From a virus, in the IMG/VR virus record IMGVR_UViG_3300029258_002032, positions 1 through 39,381 of that record: a DNA stretch of 39,381 bases, one strand, 5' to 3'. The translations under genes were made by a program, and so were the position numbers. Positions 1-7,400 of this stretch are shown one piece after another. Each line of letters opens with the position of its first letter. Within the stretch, counting starts at the first letter, position 1. Below the pieces are notes generated by a model. The model ran no database searches and was not told the origin of the DNA. It saw only the letters and a list, made by a program, of their open reading frames with translations.

Positions 1-144
1 GCGAGTGCGGTAGATGCGGTTGAATCGTCGCGGCTGGGCACGCTGGGGGCCGCCGGTATCGGCGGGGGGGGTGGAATGAACGGCTTGTCCGGGGCTTTGT
101 CTCCGCCTCCGCCTCCGCCGAAAATTCCGGCGATCGCGTCAATG
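1..144. repeat. Terminal direct repeat, left copy
   Basis: These 144 bases are identical to 39238-39381. The repeat lies inside a coding sequence (the gp7.3-like gene) that stays in frame when the two ends are joined. The simplest reading is overlap from assembling a circular or circularly permuted molecule. A true T7-type terminal repeat inside a gene would be unusual. Confidence 0.95.
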
Positions 145-155
145 ATTACGCTCAT
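1..155 (-). CDS. gp7.3-like virion/tail assembly protein (5' part; gene crosses the contig join)
   Basis: The ATG is at 155-153, three bases after the terminase stop, with a GAGG Shine-Dalgarno inside the terminase 3' end. The frame runs to base 1 and continues at 39237 down to a TAA at 39123, giving 89 aa in total. The N-terminus is a short hydrophobic segment followed by six glycines and a proline-rich stretch (PPPPP). The C-terminus is basic and carries GGRSTILGG and a KKKK patch. Size, composition, the GRSTIL-type motif and position shortly ahead of the portal resemble T7 gp7.3 (tail assembly/host range). The assignment rests on context and motif, not strong similarity. Confidence 0.75.
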   Translation of the reverse strand, partial: MSVIIDAIAGIFGGGGGGDKAPDKPFIPPPPPIPAAPSVPSRDDSTASTAL

Positions 156-158
156 GGG

Positions 159-1685
159 TCAATACCTCGATAGGGGGCTATAGTCGTCGGTCCCGGTGGA
201 ACTCTGGTGCATTATCATCGCCATCGGGGCCATGTTTTCAGCGTAAGTTACAGCATAACGCAACATCATCAGGGCGTACCGATTCGCGGATTCGGCGTCG
301 TCCTTGATATCGACGATCACACCGTCTTTCCGGTGCAAGCTGCGTACTTCCTTCAGGAATGGCTGGCATACATCCTCGAAAACGCGGAAGCGTCCCGTCT
401 TCATGCGGTCGAGCACATCGCCGGTACCGCGTTCGCGTGACTGAGGCCCGCCGATTGCATCATCGAAGCGGGCGGACAGGGGCAGGACGTTGCATCCGGC
501 GTCGATAAAGGGTTGAATCACCTGCTCTCCGGAGCCTTTGTCGCGTTGATAACCGTCATGGGGGAACGCAACCGGCCAGTTACCGCGTGCTAGCAGGGCT
601 TGGGCGTGAACCGGGGCCGCTTCACCGGCCATCTTGTAAACGTCGTAGAGGTAAGCGATGTCATTATCGCGGTCGTGAGCGATCCAGCACGCGGCGAAGG
701 GGTGGCCGATGCCGAAGTCGATGCCGGTTATGCGGGCGAAGTGGTTGGGGATCTTGAAGGGGCGACAGGTGTAGACTGATTGAGCGATCGGATAGACAAG
801 TCCGGAGCCGAGCAACGGATCACCGGCCATTCGGGTTTCGCGTTCGTGCTCCGGAATCAGCTCCAACATTCGCTTGCGAGCTTCTTCGTCAAGGTGGGGA
901 GCTTCATCCCAGCTCGCTTGTATGTACCACGTTCCCGGCGTGCCGTCGAAGAAGTGTTCAACGGTTTCGCTGAGGCCGAAAAGGGGCGTTCGGGACAACA
1001 TCAGCAAGCCGTTCTCATCCAAGATTCGCATCTGGCATTCAGAGTAAATCTTGTGGTCCGGCGGTTCTTCATCCAGCCAGACGCCGTGACGGGAGACGCC
1101 TTGAAACTTCACATCACCCATCTCGTAGGTCTTCATGCTGACCATTGACGAGCCGCCGGTGACGTGCTTCACCTTGGCGTAGTCCATCACGTTCACCACG
1201 CCGCACTGTCTGAAGGCGAAGTCCTGAATGCAGCTCTTGGGGATCCAGCCGGTGCCGTCCGGAACCCGCTCGCCTTCCTCCATCCCGCCGAATAGAGCTG
1301 CCTGACAGATATCGCGGGTGGTTTCGTTGGTGGGTGAGGCTACGATCCATCGCGTAGGCTCGTTGAATCGGCGGCCCCTCCACCAGTCGGGATAGAGCCC
1401 GGTAAGGTGAGTCGCAACCTCGGCGGCGCAGGTGCGTGTCTTGCCCGTCCGGTTGCCCGCGAAGATCGCACGCTCGGTAGTGTGCTCTCCGACGTCGTGA
1501 AACTCCTGTTGCCATTCATAAGGGCCGCCGGGGTGGCCGTCCTTGGCAACCCCGGCGTACTCCATCTGGAGCCTGTTCGTGGAGGCTGACTTCTTGATTG
1601 CCGCGATCAGCTTCATGGCCCGCCGCTGAACCTCGCTCGGCAACCCTTCGCACGCATGTTTGAGGGATTCGGCGGTAAGCATCAT
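159..1685 (-). CDS. terL: Terminase large subunit (DNA packaging ATPase/nuclease)
   Basis: This 508-aa motor protein pumps DNA into the procapsid through the portal and cuts the concatemer. The N-terminal ATPase has the Walker A motif GNRTGKT (about residue 78) and a Walker B motif VWLDEE. The C-terminal RNase H-like nuclease has GIDFGIGH and a later conserved-looking DDAESANRYALM segment. The length is normal for the family. The start at 1685 overlaps the preceding stop (ATGATG), which suggests translational coupling; an upstream in-frame extension to 1712 lies inside the preceding gene and is less likely. It is followed three bases later by the gp7.3-like gene, then by the portal genes. The likely small subunit is far away at 34674 on the other strand. 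Confidence 0.95.
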   Translation of the reverse strand: MMLTAESLKHACEGLPSEVQRRAMKLIAAIKKSASTNRLQMEYAGVAKDGHPGGPYEWQQEFHDVGEHTTERAIFAGNRTGKTRTCAAEVATHLTGLYPDWWRGRRFNEPTRWIVASPTNETTRDICQAALFGGMEEGERVPDGTGWIPKSCIQDFAFRQCGVVNVMDYAKVKHVTGGSSMVSMKTYEMGDVKFQGVSRHGVWLDEEPPDHKIYSECQMRILDENGLLMLSRTPLFGLSETVEHFFDGTPGTWYIQASWDEAPHLDEEARKRMLELIPEHERETRMAGDPLLGSGLVYPIAQSVYTCRPFKIPNHFARITGIDFGIGHPFAACWIAHDRDNDIAYLYDVYKMAGEAAPVHAQALLARGNWPVAFPHDGYQRDKGSGEQVIQPFIDAGCNVLPLSARFDDAIGGPQSRERGTGDVLDRMKTGRFRVFEDVCQPFLKEVRSLHRKDGVIVDIKDDAESANRYALMMLRYAVTYAENMAPMAMIMHQSSTGTDDYSPLSRY

Positions 1686-2176
1686 TCGACTCGCTCGACA
1701 ATGATCTCGCACTGTGCGTTGATCGTGTTGATGGTGTATGAGGCGTCGCTGTCGTCAACCTCGGTCTGGATCTCGATGTAATCGCCGTTGCTGACGTCGA
1801 TTTCCGTGCTGATGTTGAGGCTGATGTCGCCCCAGCTTGATCCGCGTGAATAGTTGCGGGCGACGCAACGTAGGTTTTCATCCGATCCGTTGGTGCGGAT
1901 GTAGAGCATCAGTGTCGTTCTGGCTGAGCCGCCCTGAGTGCATGAAATGTTCGCCTTGATCTTCACGCGGCCGTCGAATTTGCATCCGATGCGGCTGGGG
2001 TTAAGTAGTGGGCTGTGGTCGAACCCGCTATCCGCTCGGAGTGCGTTGTCCCACCGGATCTGCTGCTTCGTCCCGTTCGCTCCGCCACAGTTGTCGGTGA
2101 CGCTGGTTTTCCCTAGGTGGATGATCGGCCGACGTCGCAACAGGGGGGTATTGAAATGGTGTGGGAAGACGCTCAT
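1682..2176 (-). CDS. Small beta-rich virion protein, possible head-fibre or receptor-binding jelly roll
   Basis: This is a 164-aa protein whose ATG overlaps the end of the preceding gene and whose TGA overlaps the terminase ATG. Residues about 50-164 read as alternating short beta strands (for example GRVKIKANISC, TTLMLYIRTN, DYIEIQTEVDD, NAQCEIIVERV), the look of a TNF/C1q-type trimeric jelly roll seen in phage fibre tips and head decorations. There is no catalytic motif. Its place between the tail fibre genes and terminase supports a virion surface role. The fold is inferred from pattern only. Confidence 0.7.
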   Translation of the reverse strand: MSVFPHHFNTPLLRRRPIIHLGKTSVTDNCGGANGTKQQIRWDNALRADSGFDHSPLLNPSRIGCKFDGRVKIKANISCTQGGSARTTLMLYIRTNGSDENLRCVARNYSRGSSWGDISLNISTEIDVSNGDYIEIQTEVDDSDASYTINTINAQCEIIVERVE

Positions 2177-2895
2177 GTACGCGGTACTCCAAAGACGGTG
2201 AAGGTGACGGCGTTTGCCGTTCCGTTCTGGCAATGGAGTTTGCCACCAGAGGCGAGGGGCCAGTAGTTGAAGGCGTTTTCGGGTACGCGATGGTGCGTCT
2301 CGTTCGCTCCGATGGGCAGATCCCAGCTAATCGAGTGCTCCTCGGCGGCGGCAGAGCCGTCCTGTGCCATTGACAGGCGGTAGGTGGTCGCGGCTCCGCC
2401 TGTCTCGGAGACGATGATCTCGTGGATTCTCGCGCCTCTGGCGGATGTCGGTGCGGTGTAAAGGTCGTGCGTGCTGGTGTCGTTGTGCCGCTGCTGGGCA
2501 AGTTCTTCAAGGTCGTGCGCGGGATGGGCGGATGTGAACGCGAGGCCGGTCAATGCAATTGATCCGGCGGCGACGTCCTGGGTGGAGACTTTGCCGCGTA
2601 CCTGGGTGAAGCGGGCGATGTCGTAGGTCTTTGGGAGTGTTGTCGCGGAAAGCTCGTCGATCGTCTCCCATTCGCGGCCATCGACCGAGCCCTGAATTGC
2701 GACCACGGCAGAACCCCATACGCCGGAGTTCTGCGTCACCTGAACCGCGAGACGGTTAGCGTGCCGGACATCCCAATTGGTTGCGAAGGTATCGTTGGCC
2801 GATTTGAGGTCAACGGTCTGGATGTCCATGAGGGTTGAGGTTGTTGAATCCGGTACATAATTGCCGGATTCGTCCGGTGGGGGTAAGGCTGACAT
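2173..2895 (-). CDS. Virion-associated protein downstream of the tail fibre, function unknown
   Basis: This 240-aa protein starts three bases after the tail fibre stop, with GGAG as Shine-Dalgarno. The middle part (residues about 40-110) is beta-rich, with strings such as LAVQVTQNSGVWGSAVVAIQ and RFTQVRGKVST that resemble a beta-sandwich domain. The C-terminal half has a second beta-rich block. No enzyme motif is visible. Tight coupling to the fibre gene on one side and the jelly-roll gene on the other suggests a fibre, adaptor or head-surface component. Confidence 0.7.
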   Translation of the reverse strand: MSALPPPDESGNYVPDSTTSTLMDIQTVDLKSANDTFATNWDVRHANRLAVQVTQNSGVWGSAVVAIQGSVDGREWETIDELSATTLPKTYDIARFTQVRGKVSTQDVAAGSIALTGLAFTSAHPAHDLEELAQQRHNDTSTHDLYTAPTSARGARIHEIIVSETGGAATTYRLSMAQDGSAAAEEHSISWDLPIGANETHHRVPENAFNYWPLASGGKLHCQNGTANAVTFTVFGVPRT

Positions 2896-2898
2896 GGT

Positions 2899-4479
2899 TT
2901 ACAGCTCCGCGTCTGCGGTGTGGGTGACGGCAGCAGGGGTGCCCGCATCTTGGTAGTATCCGATGTTGGTAATTCCGCCGAGTGCTCCTGCGGTGGTTGT
3001 CATGGATGGAGTGCCGAGCATGGGCACGGGATGTCGGTACATGATGGTTTGGGCGGTGAAGCGTTGGAGCACGGATTTGTGATAGAACCGCTGGCAACGT
3101 GCCAGCTCGTCCACGGGCTTTTGAGCGACGTAGGCTGATGCTTTTTCGCGTCTTTCGAGTTTTACATTACTGATGTGAATGCGATCATTGGCTACGCAGT
3201 CGTCATCGTCCACCCATATCAGTACCGCGACGTTCGTTGCGGCGGGCGGAATTGTCATACTTTCGAGCTTGAACCGTTGCCATGATGTGGTGAGAGCGTG
3301 GTTTGTCGGCGTGCAATCCGTTGCGTAGAACCAGTTGGGGGCGACGAGTGACGGATTCGACCCGGAGCCGGGCCACGGTGTGGCGATGCAGTCGCTTGTT
3401 ACCACGTCGGCGGTGCCGTCCCAATAGAGCACGGCCGATCGCAGGTTGTTGACCACTTGGCCGATTTCGGTCCTGGCAAAGAAAGAAAGCGATACCTTCT
3501 GGCCGATTAGTTCGGCCGCGTCCTCGTTTGGAAGGATTTGGAGGATGCCGAATTGCTTGTTCGGGGTAACTGTGTCGATTTGGATGGAGGTCCGGCCGCC
3601 GTCCGGGGTGGAGGTGCTGCGGTAGACGTCCACAACACCATTGCCGTCGCTGAGAATGATCCAGCGATCGGCGCAGTAGGTATCGCTGTTGGGGGCTGCG
3701 AATGCCGTATTCCGCTGCCAGACGTCCATGCCGCCGTTAATCAAGAGGTTCGGCATCAGGGGGCCTCGCCACGCCCAATCGCCCCACGCATCACCTGTGC
3801 ATTCGAGTTGCTTGTCCTCATCGTCGCCGCCCGCGTCCGGCAGGGGGATGGTGGCGTACCAGTCGTAGGTATCGGCGGCCGTCGCCATGAGCATCTTGTA
3901 GGCGTCGCCCGCCTCGGTGATTGGTACAGCTCCAACCATCCAGTTCCACGCGGAAGCCGCCGTTGCCATCAGGATCTTTCGGGCGGCCGCGTCTGCTGCG
4001 TCCGGGTTCGGCACATCGCCGGTACCGGCAATCGCCTGAGCGTTCACCCATGCCTTCGTCGCCGCGTCCTGATTGTCCTCCGGATCCTCAAGGTTGATGA
4101 TGCGGCAATCGTCGGCATCAAATTCCTCGTGGGTGGTGCCGCCGCGACGGATCGCGTTGATAAGGCCGATGGCGAGCCGGTCGCATACTTCCTGAAAGCT
4201 GTCCGAGGAAAACTCATCGACAGCGCCGAAGTTCACGAGCTGGGTCCACGGGGGCACGCGGACGATGCGGATGGTGGTGCCTACCGGGGTGGTGACGAAA
4301 CTCACCTGCCCGCCGGTTTCTTCTCCGGCTCCGGTGACGGTGTAGTCGGTGCCGAGCGTCTGTGCCACATCGTCAAGCAGCACAAGCAGCTCGGCGTTGG
4401 CGAAGAATTTGAACGGGACGGCGTAGTCATCGCCGCTGACGCTGTAGCTGATCTCGTTGGTGGTGTTGCTGATGGTCAT
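2899..4479 (-). CDS. Tail fibre protein with T7 gp17-like N-terminus
   Basis: This 526-aa protein begins with a domain like the T7 gp17 tail-attachment module: beta-rich, with a YAVPFKFFANAELLVLL segment at about residues 18-34. A linker follows (residues 130-235) with two ILMATAA / MLMATAA repeats. The second half starts with NLLINGGMDVWQRNT and continues as a beta-sandwich like the carbohydrate-binding domains of many phage fibres; the C-terminus has the common CQRFYHKS segment. It should bind the host surface and attach to the tail tubular proteins. There is no reverse transcriptase or repeat to suggest a diversity-generating cassette. Confidence 0.85.
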   Translation of the reverse strand: MTISNTTNEISYSVSGDDYAVPFKFFANAELLVLLDDVAQTLGTDYTVTGAGEETGGQVSFVTTPVGTTIRIVRVPPWTQLVNFGAVDEFSSDSFQEVCDRLAIGLINAIRRGGTTHEEFDADDCRIINLEDPEDNQDAATKAWVNAQAIAGTGDVPNPDAADAAARKILMATAASAWNWMVGAVPITEAGDAYKMLMATAADTYDWYATIPLPDAGGDDEDKQLECTGDAWGDWAWRGPLMPNLLINGGMDVWQRNTAFAAPNSDTYCADRWIILSDGNGVVDVYRSTSTPDGGRTSIQIDTVTPNKQFGILQILPNEDAAELIGQKVSLSFFARTEIGQVVNNLRSAVLYWDGTADVVTSDCIATPWPGSGSNPSLVAPNWFYATDCTPTNHALTTSWQRFKLESMTIPPAATNVAVLIWVDDDDCVANDRIHISNVKLERREKASAYVAQKPVDELARCQRFYHKSVLQRFTAQTIMYRHPVPMLGTPSMTTTAGALGGITNIGYYQDAGTPAAVTHTADAEL

Positions 4480-4488
4480 GGCTCGTCC

Positions 4489-7400
4489 TTACATTGAAAG
4501 CCCGGCTGAACTGCCGCCGCCGTTGTCGTCGCTGAGGATCTGATTCTCTACAAAGTCGCGGGCCATTCGGAACGCGGCGGTAAACGGTACGCCGCTGGCC
4601 GCACTGATGGATTCGGCAAGGTCGATCGTGGCATTCCAGAATTTAGGATCGGTAAGATCCGCGTTCTTTCGCAGCGTCCATCCGGCTCGTAATGTGTCCT
4701 CGATAACGCCGCTGATAGCACTGAAGTCCGAACCGTACATTCTCCGATCCGGCTGGATCATTACCTGCGTCAGAAAGCTGATCGGCTCGCCGAAGTAAAG
4801 GTTGCTGATGGTGACGTCGGCGAAGTCCGCCGCGAGTCCTCGCCAGCTCTTGTCATCTTCATCCTCATCCTTGCCGAGTATCCGCTGCCACAGCTCCTTG
4901 ATACCCATGATGAAAGCGGTCTGACCGATAATCACAAGGCTGACGTTCTTCATCTGCCGGAGCCGGTTCGCCCGACTCGAATCGCGTGATGCTCGAATTG
5001 CCGAACGTGCGACCATGTTGATGTTCTGGTTCCGCTGGCTGTGGAACATTGTCGCGGCTCTGACCCATGCGTTGCGGCGGCCTTCAAGGGCGATTCCGCT
5101 CATGTGCATGGTGTCAAAGACCGGTTGGGTGCGGTTGATGGTGCGCTCAGCGATCGTTCTGACGGCTTGCACATAGGCATCGCCGGTGAGATTCGGCATT
5201 TCCGCGCGTACCTGAAGCTCTGAGGCTCGCCAGATAGCACGGATCGCCATCCGGTCGCACGCGGAAATCCCCCGCATGAAGAGTTCATTCTTGGGTTTGA
5301 AGCCGAGGATCATTTGACCTGGCCCGCCCGCCTCATTCAGCAATCCGTGGGCGGATGCTTCTATGCGTGCCCGGATACGCGGGCTCCCGGCTCGCATCCG
5401 ATCGTCTATCCGGCTGTTGAGCATTGAGGCGGTTCCGACCGCCTTCAGGATGTACCGTTCCGGAATCTCGGTACTGGCGAGCAAGAGCGATGCGGGCTGG
5501 TACATCCAGACGCGAGGGTTGAGGCCCAGCAATCCGACTGTGAGCCGGTTGGTAATGTCGTTCACGAAGCCGGTGGTCGGTCCTCGCAACGTCGGGCCGC
5601 CGACCGATTCACGGGCCAGCTCATCGAAGTGGCTTTGCCAGTAGGCGAGTAGTTTGGAGCCCCGCGTGTTTCGGATCGCATCCCTTACATTCGGGTTCTC
5701 CAACGTCTTGCGGGCGGTGGTCAGTGCGGGCTCAAGCTCGCTGAGCGAGTAGGACGCCCACGCGAGATTGTTAAACTCTGAGAAGATATCGCGGATCTCG
5801 ATGGGGCTGGTGCGGTCATCGAGCCGTTCCTGCACATAGCCGACGCTGCTGAGAGTCTGTTGGATGTATTGAGTGGAGGTCATCGCCTGCTTGTCGGCGA
5901 CGATTCCGGCCCGGTGTCGCGGGAAGTAAAGGGCTTCGTGCGTGATATCATAACCGAGCTTCCACACCGACCATTGGCTGATCGCTTCCTTCAGCTCGGT
6001 ATTGATGTACCGCATCAGTGAATCGACGATCGCCTCTTCCTGCCTGATCTTCGCCGCGTCGCCGTGGTTGAGAATTGCCTGAACGTCGGCTTGGGTGAGC
6101 GTGTACGTCTGGCCCGCCTTGTGAGTGCGGATCTTGATCGGCACGCCTTCAAAGAGAATGAGGTCGCGGGTGGCGACGTCCTGAAGCGTCGCCCGGAGAT
6201 ACATCCGATCGCCGCGTGTCATCTTGATCGTGCGGCCTTTGGACAGGCGGATGGTGAGGATTTCGGCCTTGGTCGCCTTGGCGAGTGACGGCTTGCCCTT
6301 GATGGTCGCCTCCGCTCGGCCGTATCGCGGTGCTAGCAGGCGGGACATCGTTGCAAGGTCGCGGGAGCCGAGCTGCAACCCGGCGGCCTCGACGGCGGCG
6401 GTGAGTGCATCCTGTGCGTGCTGGTATCGTCCGAGCCGGTTGTCGGCGGCGGCGTTAAGCTCGTCATACCAGATTCGATGCGTGTCGGTGTGCTCTCCGC
6501 CGCTCATGCGTTCGGCCATCAGATCCGGCTTAAAGTTCGCCTCCTGCGACCACGGGAGTCGCCATATGCCGCGTTCCTGTTCCGGAGCGATGTCGCCGCT
6601 GGGCAGTTCGCGGCGTTCCCGCATGGTCGTACTGATCTCGCGGGCGACGCTGTTCGCGGTGACGTTGGCGTTGTACGCTCGTCCTTTGCGAATCAACACG
6701 TTCACCATTTCGTTCATCTTCAGAGCGTGCCTGACGCCGTTGGTGAGCGTCCGCAGCTCGTCGGTGGTGAAGCTCTCGGTGTCGCCTGCATACTTCAGAG
6801 CGAGCCGGTCAAGTTCCTCGATCATCGTCGCGGGCAACAGTGTTTCGGGGCTGACGCGCAGGAAACGAACGAGCGTCTGTAGTCGGCTCTGATCCGTCTT
6901 GTCCAGCTTCTTTAAGTCGATCTCGCCCGTCGCCTCGATAATGGCATCGCGGTATTCGGGGCGGAGTTTGCCGAGCTGGAAGGATCGCATCGTGGCCTTG
7001 AACTCGCGCACGGCGATGTCGTGCTCGTGCTTCGTCAAAGCCTCGCGTACCTTCCGAACGCCTTTGGCGAGCTGGCCCATCGTTCGGACGTTGGCGACGT
7101 CGTTGAGTAGTCGGCCCTGTTCCGATTTGGGCAGGTGCTCTTTGGCGATGCGGGCCAGTTGGGTTCGGAAGCCGGTGAGCGTCGCGTCATCTGCACGCTT
7201 CTGAGCCTTCATGGCGAGCCGAAGGTTTGAGAGTTGCGCCTTGCCCTGTGCGATCAGGATGCGGGCGGTGCGCTGCTGGGCCTTCAGTGACGCCTTGAGG
7301 GCATCGCGTTCGGTAATGGTGGGCTCCTGCTTCGGGCCGATGATTGCCTCGCGGATCCGGGTCTTGACCGGCCTTTGCCTCGCCTGTCCGGTTCGCCTCA

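Noticed and set aside
1-144. True T7-style direct terminal repeat at the genome ends
   Set aside because: The repeat lies inside a protein-coding gene that is intact only across the join, and there is no sign of ends here. Assembly overlap of a circular molecule is simpler.
2899-4479. Diversity-generating retroelement acting on the tail fibre
   Set aside because: Bbp19 recalls phage BPP-1, which has such a cassette, but no reverse transcriptase or template repeat is present here.
3538-4497. Long plus-strand open frame of 319 codons
   Set aside because: It is antisense to the tail fibre gene, which has clear family features; its protein composition is that of a high-GC shadow.
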